This document shows positions 1-7,724 of a DNA stretch of 64,000 bases, piece after piece. This DNA is from an uncultured Ruegeria sp. (GTDB lineage: Bacteria > Pseudomonadota > Alphaproteobacteria > Rhodobacterales > Rhodobacteraceae): positions 1 through 64,000 of the forward strand of contig NZ_CANNGO010000012.1 in the NCBI RefSeq assembly GCF_947504215.1, in the 5' to 3' direction. Under the pieces are notes generated by a model. The model was not told the origin of the DNA. It saw only the letters and a program-made list of their open reading frames with translations, and searched no databases. Position 1 is the first letter of the stretch; each line of letters opens with the position of its first letter. The position numbers and the translations under genes are program-made.

Positions 1-25
1 CGTTGTGTCGAAGATTGTAGAGTAA
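1..25 (+). CDS. tuf: Elongation factor Tu, last residues (gene cut by window edge)
   Basis: Reading from base 2, seven codons give VVSKIVE and then TAA at 23-25. This matches the conserved C-terminus of EF-Tu (GVVxKIxE), the GTPase that delivers aminoacyl-tRNA to the ribosome. A strong terminator follows directly, and tuf upstream of rpsJ is the normal order in this lineage. The call rests on only seven residues plus context; the rest of the gene lies outside the window. Confidence 0.7.
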
Positions 26-66
26 TCGGTAGACCGGGCGTCAGCCCGGCACATCGTTGAAACAAA

Positions 67-99
67 GAAGGCCGCCCGTTGTGGGGCGGCCTTCTTTTT
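67..99 (+). terminator. Intrinsic terminator after tuf
   Basis: An 11-bp G+C-rich stem (67-77 with 84-94) with a short loop is followed by five T. It ends the tuf transcript just before the convergent RidA gene. Confidence 0.85.
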
Positions 100-109
100 G
101 ATCTACCGC

Positions 110-451
110 TTAGCCGTATGCGGCATCGACTATGAATTCTACCTTAAGTTCGGCGCGTGCCAGTTTGGCTTCGCCGCACGCCCGCGCGGGGGCGTGCCCG
201 GAAGGAACCCAAGCATTCCAGATCTCGTTCAATCCCGCAAAGTCCTTCATGTCGGCAAGCCAGATCGTCACGCGCAGCATTTTTTCACGGGACGAACCTG
301 CCTGCACAAGTAGAGCGTCGATTTTCTCAAGGCAAATCCGGACTTGTTCCTGAATCGTCTCACCTTCAGCAACTTGCCCGGTCAGATAGGCGACTCCGTT
401 GTGTTTTACAATTTTGGACGAACGTTCGCCGGTCTCTATGCGATTGATCAT
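110..451 (-). CDS. RidA/YjgF family enamine/imine deaminase-like protein
   Basis: A 113-residue protein of the Rid family, whose characterised members hydrolyse reactive enamine/imine intermediates such as 2-aminoacrylate made by PLP enzymes. The family pattern is visible: a YLTGQVA strand, an EQ(V)R...L..IDALL helix, and a PARACGEAKLA segment. The Arg in that PARxC(G)E stretch corresponds to the catalytic Arg of E. coli RidA, so deaminase activity is plausible. No signal peptide, so cytoplasmic. It is convergent with tuf and separated by 226 bp from the SDR gene upstream. Physiological substrate unknown. Confidence 0.85.
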   Translation of the reverse strand: MINRIETGERSSKIVKHNGVAYLTGQVAEGETIQEQVRICLEKIDALLVQAGSSREKMLRVTIWLADMKDFAGLNEIWNAWVPSGHAPARACGEAKLARAELKVEFIVDAAYG

Positions 452-677
452 AAGGGTCTCTTGCCATTTCTAAGGAGTGGATGCAGATTTGTTGTGTACT
501 GCCAGTGTAGTTTTGGATGCAGAATGCCATTCAACGCAAACGCAAACTGATAAAAACAATTTCAAAATTTCTGAACTCTTTCGCCAGGTCAAACGCGTAT
601 AAGCGCCACCAAAAAGTGCCAAGGTAGCCTTACGGCGTCACACAAAAGCGGACAGGCTGAGTTGCAGTATGCTGCTC

Positions 678-1655
678 TCAGGTAGCTTTCAACAGTCGCT
701 CGCTGATTTCCCACAAACGCTCGGCGCTTTCATCATCGCAAGCATGTGGGTCAACACCCACGTACCGGGCCATCGGGCTTTCCGGGTCGGTTGGTGCTGC
801 CACATTGCAATCTTCACAATACACACCGGGGTAGTCTGCGAGCACCGTTGCCGTTGCCGCCCACAGCGTCGTTGAGCAGCCCTGTTCTGGTGTTTTGAAC
901 CCTTGCTTGGCCAGCTCGGATGGCTCGCCGTCTTCTCCGAGCCATCCTAGTGCGATCATTTCTTCTTTGGGCAAGTGCCGCTGCAGGGGCGTGAAAATTC
1001 CCCCAGGATGGGCGGAGAAAGCGGTACCTCCGGCGTCCTTCAGTCGCCGGGACAGGCCGTTTGCAAACAATGCGTTTGCCGTCTTTGCCTGTCCATAGGC
1101 CTGCCACTTTTCGTAGGCGGCCTGCTCAAAGTTGATGTCGTCCCAAATCATGTCTGAGAGTTTATGAGCTGTCGAAGATAGGCTCACCACCCGGGCGCCT
1201 GATGTGTCTTTCAGTTTGGACAGCATCCCTAAACTCAGTGCAAAATGGCCCATATGATTGACCCCGAATTGAGATTCCCAACCGGGTCCGACGCGGGTTT
1301 CGGGGCAGGCCATGATACCCGCATTGTTGATGAGGAAATCCAACTGCGAAAGTTGATCCTGCATCGCTTCGGTGAAGCGCTTAACTGAATCAAGATCCGC
1401 CAGATTCATCGGAGCAGTTTGAACATCGCCGGGTACGCCACCCAGCGCGTCCTCGGCTTTTTTCGGAGTGCGAACCGGAACAATCACCGAGGCGCCATTT
1501 GCGGCCAGACAGCGAACCGTTTCAAGGCCAATCCCGCTATAACCACCGGTCACAATCGCGGTTTTCCCCGAGAGGTCCAAACCATTCAACACCTCGGCTC
1601 CTGTGCTCTTGGCGTGAAATGCCGATTGCGTCGGGACTTGATCAGTTATTGCCAT
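678..1655 (-). CDS. Short-chain dehydrogenase/reductase (SDR) family oxidoreductase
   Basis: A 325-residue NAD(P)-dependent oxidoreductase. The Rossmann glycine motif TGGYSGIG lies at about residues 36-43, the NNAG motif at about 110-113, the catalytic Ser region VVSLSS near 160, and YGQAK, supplying the Tyr and Lys, at about 187-191. At over 300 residues it resembles the retinol-dehydrogenase-like SDRs rather than the 250-residue classical type. An open frame continues to 1781, but the ATG at 1655 has an AGGAG box six bases upstream, so the shorter start is chosen. It is divergent from rpsJ. The substrate cannot be told from sequence. Confidence 0.85.
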   Translation of the reverse strand: MAITDQVPTQSAFHAKSTGAEVLNGLDLSGKTAIVTGGYSGIGLETVRCLAANGASVIVPVRTPKKAEDALGGVPGDVQTAPMNLADLDSVKRFTEAMQDQLSQLDFLINNAGIMACPETRVGPGWESQFGVNHMGHFALSLGMLSKLKDTSGARVVSLSSTAHKLSDMIWDDINFEQAAYEKWQAYGQAKTANALFANGLSRRLKDAGGTAFSAHPGGIFTPLQRHLPKEEMIALGWLGEDGEPSELAKQGFKTPEQGCSTTLWAATATVLADYPGVYCEDCNVAAPTDPESPMARYVGVDPHACDDESAERLWEISERLLKAT

Positions 1656-1788
1656 GATATGCTCCTGCCTTCGTGGTTCAGTTTCGGCGTTGTTTGATGT
1701 TGACATGTTGTATTGGGCGTGTGGGAAAGGCAAACGCGTTGGGCAAAGGTTTGCTTCAGCGACCAATGCTGTTTGTTGCACTTCCCCC

Positions 1789-1817
1789 TTGCCAAACCCC
1801 TCACACCCCTGTAGATC
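1789..1817 (+). promoter_or_regulatory. Candidate promoter of the rpsJ-rplCDW block
   Basis: TTGCCA (1789-1794), a 17-base spacer and TAGATC (1812-1817). The -35 is identical to that of the candidate rpmC promoter at 11331. The -10 is a modest match. Inferred from pattern only. Confidence 0.4.
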
Positions 1818-1841
1818 GCGCGAGTTCTCAACAAGAACATC

Positions 1842-1866
1842 AAGGCGGGGTGATTCCCGCCTTTTG
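1842..1866 (+). terminator. Terminator-like hairpin in the rpsJ leader
   Basis: AAGGCGGG (1842-1849), a six-base loop, CCCGCCTT (1856-1863), then T-rich sequence. It lies about 70 bases upstream of the rpsJ start and downstream of the candidate promoter, so it may be an attenuator in the S10 leader. No gene upstream on this strand needs a terminator. Confidence 0.5.
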
Positions 1867-1936
1867 GGTTCGATGAGGGTTGGCGATGCGCGCTTGTCCT
1901 CCTCTCAACCTCAACGCCTGATAAAAGGCTGTTATT

Positions 1937-2251
1937 ATGCAAAGCCAAAATATTCGTATTCGGCTGAAGGCATTTGACTATCGCGTCCTGGATGCCAGCA
2001 CGCAAGAGATCGTCAACACTGCCAAGCGGACCGGCGCGAACGTGCGCGGCCCGATCCCGCTGCCGAACAAGATCGAGAAGTTCACGGTTCTCCGTGGCCC
2101 TCACGTTGACAAGAAATCCCGCGACCAGTTCGAGATCCGCACGCACAAGCGTCTGCTCGACATCGTTGATCCGACCCCCCAGACCGTTGACGCGCTGATG
2201 AAGCTCGACCTCGCCGCTGGTGTGGACGTCGAGATCAAGCTGCAGTCGTAA
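1937..2251 (+). CDS. rpsJ: 30S ribosomal protein S10
   Basis: The 104-residue S10 is part of the 30S head and, as NusE, of transcription antitermination complexes. The conserved core is present: [14 protein letters not shown] at the N-terminus, the [23 protein letters not shown] loop and the [11 protein letters not shown] helix. It is first in the S10 block, 18 bases before rplC, with a long leader that holds a candidate promoter and a terminator-like hairpin. Length is usual for the family. Confidence 0.98.
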   Translation: MQSQNIRIRLKAFDYRVLDASTQEIVNTAKRTGANVRGPIPLPNKIEKFTVLRGPHVDKKSRDQFEIRTHKRLLDIVDPTPQTVDALMKLDLAAGVDVEIKLQS

Positions 2252-2269
2252 GATCGGAGGGTATAGATT

Positions 2270-2995
2270 ATGCGCTCTGGTATTATCGCAAAAAAAGTCG
2301 GCATGACCCGCCTGTTCATGGAAGACGGCAAGCAGATCCCTGTGACCGTTCTTCACCTGGACAACCTGCAGGTTGTTGCACAGCGCACTGATGAGCAGGA
2401 TGGCTATACCGCTGTTCAGCTGGGTGCCGGTGCTGCCAAGGCAAAACGCACCTCGAAGGCCATGCGCGGCCACTATGCCGCTGCCAAGGTCGAGCCCAAG
2501 CGTAAGCTGGCCGAGTTCCGCGTCTCAGCCGATGGCCTGATCGAAGTGGGCGCCGAGATTTCGGCAGAACACTTCCTGGAAGGTCAGAAGGTTGACGTTT
2601 CGGGCACCTCGATTGGTAAAGGCTTTGCCGGTGCAATGAAGCGCCACAACTTCGGTGGTCTTCGCGCCTCACACGGTGTTTCGATCAGCCACCGCTCGCA
2701 CGGTTCAACTGGCCAGTGTCAGGATCCAGGCAAGGTTTTCAAAGGCAAGAAGATGGCCGGTCACATGGGTGCAGCCCGTGTAACCACCCAGAACCTGGAA
2801 GTCGTCAAAACTGACGCCGACCGGAACCTGGTCTTCATCAAAGGCGCCGTTCCCGGACCGAAATCGGGCTGGGTAACTGTCAAGGACGCCGTCAAGAAGA
2901 AAGCACCGGAAGGTCTGCCTTTCCCGGCAGCCGTAAAAGGTGCCGCAACTGAAGCACCTGCGGAAGAAGCACCCGCGGAAGGTGGTGAAGCATGA
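2270..2995 (+). CDS. rplC: 50S ribosomal protein L3
   Basis: A 241-residue L3, a large-subunit assembly initiator that reaches the peptidyl transferase centre. The [13 protein letters not shown] start and the central loop with [21 protein letters not shown] are clear; the Gln in STGQ is the residue methylated by PrmB in E. coli. The C-terminal tail is rich in Ala, Pro and Glu (about 20 residues), an extension common in alphaproteobacteria. The last four bases overlap the rplD start (ATGA), which implies translational coupling. Confidence 0.98.
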   Translation: MRSGIIAKKVGMTRLFMEDGKQIPVTVLHLDNLQVVAQRTDEQDGYTAVQLGAGAAKAKRTSKAMRGHYAAAKVEPKRKLAEFRVSADGLIEVGAEISAEHFLEGQKVDVSGTSIGKGFAGAMKRHNFGGLRASHGVSISHRSHGSTGQCQDPGKVFKGKKMAGHMGAARVTTQNLEVVKTDADRNLVFIKGAVPGPKSGWVTVKDAVKKKAPEGLPFPAAVKGAATEAPAEEAPAEGGEA

Positions 2996-3609
2996 AACTT
3001 GATGTAATCAAACTGGACGGCAAAAAAGCCGGCAACATCGAGCTGGATGCAGACCTGTTCGGCCTCGAGCCGCGCGCGGACATCCTGCACCGTGTGGTCC
3101 GTTGGCAGCGCAACAACGCGCAGGCTGGCACCCACAAGGTCAAGACCCGCTCGGAAGTGTCCTACTCGACCAAGAAGATCTATCGTCAAAAAGGCACCGG
3201 TGGCGCACGCCACGGCGCCCGTTCGGCACCGATCTTCCGGGGTGGTGGCGTTTACAAAGGTCCCGTCGTGCGCTCGCACGGTCACGACCTGCCGAAAAAG
3301 TTCCGCAAACTTGGTCTGCGCCACGCGTTGTCTGCCAAAATGGCAGCTGGTGAGCTGGTCGTGATCGAAGACGCCGCATCCGAGGGCAAGACTGCCGCTC
3401 TGGCCAAGCAGGTTGCAAACCTGGGCTGGAAACGCGCTCTGGTTATCGACGGCGCCACCGTGAACGAAGAGTTCGCCCGTGCAGCCGCAAACATCGAAGG
3501 TCTGGATATCCTGCCAACGATGGGCGCAAACGTCTATGACATCCTTAAGCGTGACACTCTGGTGATCACCAAAGCGGGTGTCGAAGCACTGGAGGCTCGA
3601 CTGAAATGA
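2992..3609 (+). CDS. rplD: 50S ribosomal protein L4
   Basis: A 205-residue L4. It binds 23S rRNA domain I and lines the exit tunnel; in E. coli it also represses the S10 operon. The conserved tunnel loop runs from KTRSEVS to [17 protein letters not shown] (about residues 45-80). It overlaps rplC and rplW by four bases on each side. Whether autogenous control acts here is unknown, although the leader upstream of rpsJ does carry a terminator-like hairpin. Confidence 0.98.
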   Translation: MKLDVIKLDGKKAGNIELDADLFGLEPRADILHRVVRWQRNNAQAGTHKVKTRSEVSYSTKKIYRQKGTGGARHGARSAPIFRGGGVYKGPVVRSHGHDLPKKFRKLGLRHALSAKMAAGELVVIEDAASEGKTAALAKQVANLGWKRALVIDGATVNEEFARAAANIEGLDILPTMGANVYDILKRDTLVITKAGVEALEARLK

Positions 3610-3902
3610 GCGCGAAGGCAGAACACTACGACGTGATACGCAAGCCGATTGTCACCGAAAAGTCGACCATGGCGTCAGAGAATGGCGCGATTGTCTTTGA
3701 AGTGGCGATCGACAGCAACAAGCCGCAGATCAAAGAAGCGGTTGAATCGCTGTTTGGTGTCAAGGTGAAGGCGGTGAACACCACCATTACCAAAGGCAAG
3801 GTCAAACGGTTCCGCGGCCAGTTGGGCAAGCGGAAAGACGTCAAGAAAGCATATGTGACCCTGGAAGAGGGTAACACCATCGACATCTCTACCGGTCTCT
3901 GA
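3606..3902 (+). CDS. rplW: 50S ribosomal protein L23
   Basis: A 98-residue L23 at the exit of the peptide tunnel, the docking site for trigger factor and SRP. It shows [13 protein letters not shown], the [10 protein letters not shown] segment and the [20 protein letters not shown] basic stretch. It is the last gene of the first ribosomal block and is followed by a strong terminator. Its final 90 bases plus that terminator recur in decayed form at 4518-4664. Confidence 0.98.
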   Translation: MSAKAEHYDVIRKPIVTEKSTMASENGAIVFEVAIDSNKPQIKEAVESLFGVKVKAVNTTITKGKVKRFRGQLGKRKDVKKAYVTLEEGNTIDISTGL

Positions 3903-3961
3903 TCGGACCTGTCTTTGGAGCGAATTAAAGGCCCCCGCGCAAGCGGGGGTTTTTTTGTTTT
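3813..3961 (+). repeat. Direct repeat, intact copy: rplW 3' end plus terminator
   Basis: This 149-base stretch recurs at 4518-4664 in the same orientation. A hand alignment gives about 84% identity, with two one-base gaps and roughly 22 substitutions. The offset is about 704 bases. Confidence 0.85.
3932..3956 (+). terminator. Intrinsic terminator after rplW
   Basis: CCCCCGC (3932-3938), loop gcaa, GCGGGGG (3943-3949), then seven T. It ends the first ribosomal block, so rplB must have its own promoter. Confidence 0.9.
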
Positions 3962-4050
3962 AGCGACCGCCTGTTTTGGCCCACGCTTGCCAGATTCCAA
4001 TCACTCAAGCGGTGTGCTACTGGCCTAGGGGCAACGACGGAGCGACCACA

Positions 4051-4269
4051 TTGAGATCAAGTTTGAGAGCCAAGGCCACCGCAATCTGCAACGAAAAGAT
4101 TGCCAAGAAAGGTGAGGCCGTTGGCCTGTCGTTTTATGCATTTTTCGCCAATAAGAACGACGACCCAGAGTTGCTTATGGAAGCAGCGGAATGGTGGATT
4201 AAGAAACACGAGCTGGACCATTTCGAGAAGGCAGTTAAGATCCGAGACATGATCAACTCGGGTGCTTGA
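4051..4269 (+). CDS. DUF6500 family protein (uncharacterised)
   Basis: A small protein of 72 residues from a TTG start. The core GEAVGLSFYAFFANKNDDPELLMEAAEWWI and HFEKAVKIRDMI is a strongly conserved block that I recognise as DUF6500; no function is known to me. The frame stays open to an ATG at 3976, but homology begins near LRAKATAICNEKIAKKGE and the TTG at 4051 has a GGAG eight bases upstream. The gene lies between the two copies of the rplW tail. It is predicted cytoplasmic and mostly helical. Confidence 0.7.
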   Translation: MRSSLRAKATAICNEKIAKKGEAVGLSFYAFFANKNDDPELLMEAAEWWIKKHELDHFEKAVKIRDMINSGA

Positions 4270-4335
4270 TGAGCGGTAGCATTGTCGGCGCAGCTGCCGT
4301 TGCTCCCCGCACATGAAGCGGATAGGCTCGCCCTT

Positions 4336-4512
4336 ATGAAACATGTCCCTAAAGAAACGACGGATGATGCCCTTATTCAGGAGTTCCTGGATAAAGGAGG
4401 CAAAGTCAGCGTCGGCAAGACCAAACCCGCGCCCGCTGAGCTTGGTCTGAGCAAGAATGTTTGGAACGCCAAGCTGACCAAGGAAGAGAAGGCTGCGCGC
4501 GACAAGAAGTGA
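4336..4512 (+). CDS. Small basic hypothetical protein
   Basis: A 58-residue Lys-rich protein starting MKHVPKETTDDALIQEFL and ending in a basic helix (LTKEEKAARDKK). It lies 66 bases after the DUF6500 gene on the same strand, inside the repeat-bracketed segment. The frame is open to a TTG at 4282; the ATG at 4336 is preferred because the coding-like region starts there, but no strong ribosome binding site decides it. No family is recognised; the composition would fit a nucleic-acid-binding or ribosome-associated protein, which is a guess. Confidence 0.5.
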   Translation: MKHVPKETTDDALIQEFLDKGGKVSVGKTKPAPAELGLSKNVWNAKLTKEEKAARDKK

Positions 4513-4517
4513 TCGTG

Positions 4518-4604
4518 CGAGGCCGGTTGGGCAAGCGGAAATACGTCAAAAAGCATATGTGACTCTGGAAGAAGGGAACACCATTGATGGGTCCACCGGT
4601 CTCT
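4518..4604 (+). pseudogene. Decayed fragment of rplW (3' end)
   Basis: This matches the last part of rplW (from GQLGKRK onward) at the DNA level, including the position of the TGA stop. One base is missing in the AAG run near 4549, which shifts the frame, and there is no start codon. It is a non-coding remnant of a duplication and not a second L23. Confidence 0.75.
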
Positions 4605-4638
4605 GATCGGATCCGTCTTTGGAGAAAGATAAATGCCC

Positions 4639-4659
4639 CCCCGAAAGCGGGATTTTTTT
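4639..4659 (+). terminator. Weakened copy of the rplW terminator
   Basis: CCCG, loop aaag, CGGG, then a T run. The stem is shorter than in the parental terminator at 3932. It may still end transcripts from the two small genes upstream. Confidence 0.5.
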
Positions 4660-4679
4660 GTTTTGAAGTTAAGTGACAG

Positions 4680-5408
4680 TCAATACCGCTCAAATACGTT
4701 CTGTAGCAATGTTTCAATGTGAGCGGCAGACTTATTTGGGCCGACCTTTAGTGTGTTAGGGTGGCCGCAACCATTTCTGAGCCCAAGAGCTTTTTGAAGT
4801 TCTTCTTTGGCGTTTTTTCCGATCACCGAAATAGCAGCGAGCCGATCAAGAAAATCAGATTCGCCCATGCGACCTAAGTCATCGGGCGTCTTCGCTGGTT
4901 TCCATCTGCTATTCACACGCTTTGCTTCTGCATTGAATTCGTTGAGATGGTTTGTATGAACGTGTTTATGTAGTACGTCCATTGCACCCAGCCATGACAT
5001 AACAACTGCGGCTCGAAAAAGCTCGGCTTCGTGACATTTGATGGCTTCTTCGACAAACTCTCTTGTGGCTCCATCTACAATTTTAACAAGATGAGCCCTT
5101 AAATCGATTGCCACTTGCATTGCTGAAGGGCTCATTTTCGAAACACCTAGATCTCGTAGGTGTAGTTTACCCGCATTTGTTAGTTCCCAACCTTTGTCGG
5201 TGCGGATAGCTTTTCCTTTGCTGTTGCCTAGAACCTGTGAGACATTCCAATTCTTGTTCTTCAGCTCTCTCAGACCAGCAGAAGCGGCAATCTCGCGAAT
5301 TTGCGAGACTGAAAGTGGGCAGGCTGAGGTGGCCAGAATAAGCAGTACCTTATCTAGCCTCGGTAGGTCCTTGTTTAGCCAATCTTTTAGTTCACTCGAT
5401 GGCAGCAA
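4680..5408 (-). CDS. Winged-helix plus HEPN-like protein, candidate RNase effector
   Basis: A 242-residue protein not assignable to a named family. Residues about 15-90 look like a winged-helix domain (DKVLLILATSACPLSVSQIREIAAS, then a wing NSKGKAIRTDKGWELTNAG). Residues about 100-242 are all-helical, with HEAELFRAAVVMSWLGAMDVL typical of HEPN domains, and end with LRNGCGHPN. Arg211-N-x3-His216 fits the HEPN RNase signature (R, polar residue, x3, H). The start is TTG, 17 bases inside the 3' end of the partner gene upstream, so translation is probably coupled. The locus is AT-rich (a sampled 60-base line is 42% G+C, against 60% in rplB), which suggests horizontal transfer. Toxin or defence effector is an inference. 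Confidence 0.6.
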   Translation of the reverse strand: MLPSSELKDWLNKDLPRLDKVLLILATSACPLSVSQIREIAASAGLRELKNKNWNVSQVLGNSKGKAIRTDKGWELTNAGKLHLRDLGVSKMSPSAMQVAIDLRAHLVKIVDGATREFVEEAIKCHEAELFRAAVVMSWLGAMDVLHKHVHTNHLNEFNAEAKRVNSRWKPAKTPDDLGRMGESDFLDRLAAISVIGKNAKEELQKALGLRNGCGHPNTLKVGPNKSAAHIETLLQNVFERY

Positions 5409-5889
5409 TTTTTGTCTCTAATTGTTTTCGTTCGCTAGCATTCAGTGCATAGGTATCTTTGGAGATAAGGTTTATGCGTTTGTTTTTGGTGAGAGTTGCC
5501 AACGTTCTTGTCAGGTTACTCCCCATGCTTTCGTTGTAGTATGTAGTAGCGTTTTTCATTTCCTTAAGAATATCCGAACGGCTTGATGATGTGTTTTTTT
5601 GTACAAATTCAAGCTGTGCTAACGCACATACCGCGAGCTCCGGCCCCGTTTGGGCGCTCAAATGGGCTGCCAACGTGTTGGTGGAAAAATCATGACCTGA
5701 GTCAAAGTTGGGTTTGATGGCATCCAGTTTGCTCGATGAATTCTCGTTAGAATTCTCAACTGGTACTTTTGTCGATAGTTCACCCATAGTTGTCAAAAGA
5801 TCTTCTATCCCGCCTGTGAGAAAGGCAGGATCCCCTTCGTACTCGAGTTCCATTGAGCCGACTTTAATGCGAATTTTCGCGCTGTTCAT
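5392..5889 (-). CDS. Hypothetical winged-helix-like partner of the HEPN gene
   Basis: A 165-residue protein in three parts. Residues 1-39 are a strand-rich module (KIRIKVGSMELEYEGDPAFL). Residues about 40-65 are an S/N-rich linker. Residues about 68-165 have a helix-turn-helix and wing-like pattern (SRSDILKEMKNAT..., NLTRTLATLTKNKRINLISKDTYAL). The tail resembles in layout the winged-helix part of its neighbour, which would suit a paired regulator or antitoxin. The ATG at 5889 has AGGAG seven bases upstream. It is the first gene of a two-gene operon on the strand opposite to the ribosomal genes, and is AT-rich. No named family recognised. Confidence 0.6.
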   Translation of the reverse strand: MNSAKIRIKVGSMELEYEGDPAFLTGGIEDLLTTMGELSTKVPVENSNENSSSKLDAIKPNFDSGHDFSTNTLAAHLSAQTGPELAVCALAQLEFVQKNTSSSRSDILKEMKNATTYYNESMGSNLTRTLATLTKNKRINLISKDTYALNASERKQLETKIAAIE

Positions 5890-6215
5890 GCGTTACTCCT
5901 ATTTCAAATAACACTTTGATTGATTACAGCTTTAGGCAGACGTGAGCAAGTTGTTGCGCACGCTTAGATTTGAGTGACCAGAAGGGTCTTGAAGTTTCGC
6001 GAGAAGTGTTCTTGTGGGCTTAGGAATTTCCGCCGAACCCTATAGACACCCACCCCCAACACTGCTAAACGCACCCAATCTTACGGCCTCGGATTCGTTC
6101 CGGGGCCTCTGATATTTGTAACCGGGGACCTTCGGGGCCCTATACCCTTGGCACCTACGGGGGCCTATCACATAGCGGGGAAATCCCCGCACTTGCTAAA
6201 CGGAAGACAGAAAGC
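5890..6215 (+). promoter_or_regulatory. Intergenic leader of the rplB block
   Basis: A 326-base gap with no credible gene. It must hold the divergent promoters for the HEPN pair and for rplB. Visible structures are an inverted repeat around 6087-6109, a second near 6123-6140, and GCGGGG/CCCCGC (6175-6190) just before the rplB ribosome binding region. Weak -35/-10 pairs (TTGTAA with TATACC at 6141, or TTGGCA with CATAGC) can be drawn, but none is convincing. Confidence 0.45.
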
Positions 6216-7058
6216 ATGGCACTCAAGTCGTACAAGCCGACGACGCCGGGCCAGCGCGGGCTGGTGCTGATCGACCGTTCGGAGCTTTGGAAAGGACGTC
6301 CGGTCAAGTCTCTCACTGAGGGTTTGACCAAATCGGGCGGCCGGAACAACACCGGACGGATCACTTCACGCCGCCGCGGCGGTGGCGCAAAGCGTCTCTA
6401 CCGGATCGTTGACTTTAAACGGAATAAATTCGATGTCTCGGCAACCGTTGAACGGATCGAATATGACCCGAACCGGACCGCATTCATCGCACTGGTAAAA
6501 TACGAAGACGGCGAGCAGGCCTATATCCTCGCTCCGCAGCGTCTGGCTGTTGGTGACAAAGTCGTGGCATCTGCCAAGGCCGACATCAAGCCGGGCAACG
6601 CGATGCCGTTCTCGGGCATGCCAATCGGTACCATCGTCCACAACATCGAAATGAAGCCTGGCAAAGGCGGTCAGATCGCACGTGCGGCCGGTACTTACGC
6701 TCAGTTCGTTGGCCGCGATGGCGGCTACGCTCAGATCCGTCTGAGCTCGGGCGAGCTGCGCATGGTCCGTCAGGAATGCATGGCGACCATCGGTGCCGTG
6801 TCCAACCCCGACAACTCGAACCAGAACCTCGGTAAAGCCGGTCGTATGCGTCACAAGGGCGTGCGTCCGTCGGTCCGTGGTGTCGCTATGAACCCGATCG
6901 ATCACCCGCACGGTGGTGGTGAAGGTCGGACCTCGGGTGGCCGTACACCGGTTACGCCTTGGGGTAAGGACACCAAGGGTAAGCGTACCCGCAACAAAAA
7001 CAAAGCGTCCCAGAAGCTGATCATCCGCTCGCGGCACGCCAAGAAGAAGGGACGTTAA
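6216..7058 (+). CDS. rplB: 50S ribosomal protein L2
   Basis: A 280-residue L2, needed for subunit association and peptidyl transferase function. It shows the N-terminal [14 protein letters not shown], the [13 protein letters not shown] basic region and the invariant loop [19 protein letters not shown], which carries the functional His. It heads the second ribosomal block, whose transcription must start in the 5890-6215 gap because rplW ends in a terminator. rpsS follows after three bases. Confidence 0.98.
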   Translation: MALKSYKPTTPGQRGLVLIDRSELWKGRPVKSLTEGLTKSGGRNNTGRITSRRRGGGAKRLYRIVDFKRNKFDVSATVERIEYDPNRTAFIALVKYEDGEQAYILAPQRLAVGDKVVASAKADIKPGNAMPFSGMPIGTIVHNIEMKPGKGGQIARAAGTYAQFVGRDGGYAQIRLSSGELRMVRQECMATIGAVSNPDNSNQNLGKAGRMRHKGVRPSVRGVAMNPIDHPHGGGEGRTSGGRTPVTPWGKDTKGKRTRNKNKASQKLIIRSRHAKKKGR

Positions 7059-7061
7059 TCC

Positions 7062-7340
7062 ATGTCTCGCTCTGTTTGGAAGGGTCCTTTCGTCGATGCT
7101 TATGTGCTGAAAAAAGCCGAAGCAGCGCGCGAGTCGGGCCGTAACGAAGTTATCAAAATCTGGTCGCGTCGTTCCACCATTCTGCCCCAGTTCGTGGGTC
7201 TGACTTTTGGTGTTTACAACGGCCACAAGCATATCCCCGTCAACGTCTCGGAAGACATGATCGGTCAGAAGTTCGGTGAGTATTCGCCAACTCGGACCTA
7301 TTACGGTCACGCCGCTGACAAAAAAGCGAAACGGAAGTAA
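7062..7340 (+). CDS. rpsS: 30S ribosomal protein S19
   Basis: A 92-residue S19 of the 30S head near the A site, partner of S13. Conserved [12 protein letters not shown] start, [10 protein letters not shown] and YNGHKHIPV; basic C-terminal tail [11 protein letters not shown]. Tightly packed, three bases from each neighbour. Confidence 0.98.
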   Translation: MSRSVWKGPFVDAYVLKKAEAARESGRNEVIKIWSRRSTILPQFVGLTFGVYNGHKHIPVNVSEDMIGQKFGEYSPTRTYYGHAADKKAKRK

Positions 7341-7343
7341 GTC

Positions 7344-7724
7344 ATGGGCAAGGAAAAGAACCCCCGCCGCGTGGCCGAAAACGAAGCAATGGCGAAAACG
7401 CGCATGCTCCGTACCAGCCCGCAGAAACTGAACCTGGTTGCACAGATGATCCGTGGCAAGAAAGTCGAGAAGGCGTTGACCGACCTGACGTTCTCGAACA
7501 AGCGGATCGCGCAGGATGTGAAGAAATGCCTTCAGTCCGCAATCGCCAACGCCGAGAACAACCACAACCTAGACGTCGACGAGCTGATCGTTGCCGAAGC
7601 ATGGGTTGGCAAGAACCTGGTCATGAAGCGCGGTCGCCCGCGTGCACGTGGTCGGTTCGGCAAGATTATGAAGCCGTTCTCGGAGATCACCATCAAGGTG
7701 CGTCAAGTTGAGGAGCAAGCCTAA
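7344..7724 (+). CDS. rplV: 50S ribosomal protein L22
   Basis: A 126-residue L22 whose hairpin lines the exit tunnel. The [14 protein letters not shown] motif ([13 protein letters not shown]) and the tunnel hairpin [18 protein letters not shown] are present. The stop overlaps the rpsC ATG by one base (TAATG), which couples the two genes. Confidence 0.98.
   Translation: MGKEKNPRRVAENEAMAKTRMLRTSPQKLNLVAQMIRGKKVEKALTDLTFSNKRIAQDVKKCLQSAIANAENNHNLDVDELIVAEAWVGKNLVMKRGRPRARGRFGKIMKPFSEITIKVRQVEEQA

Larger units (their letters stand above)
4518..4664 (+). repeat. Direct repeat, decayed copy: rplW tail plus terminator
   Basis: Second copy of 3813-3961, same orientation. The match continues past the rplW stop through the spacer CGGA..CGTCTTTGGAG and a weakened terminator up to TTTTGTTTT. 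The two copies flank the DUF6500 and small basic genes. Confidence 0.85.

Noticed and set aside
1656-1781. N-terminal extension of the short-chain dehydrogenase
   Set aside because: The extra 42 codons lack homology, while AGGAG lies correctly placed for the ATG at 1655.
1646-2473. A 275-codon minus-strand frame over rpsJ and the start of rplC
   Set aside because: Shadow of conserved genes on the other strand, with no start context or family match.
6366-7565. A 399-codon open frame on the minus strand across rplB, rpsS and rplV
   Set aside because: It is antisense to three highly conserved ribosomal genes. Its composition follows from their codon bias, and it has no recognisable domain.
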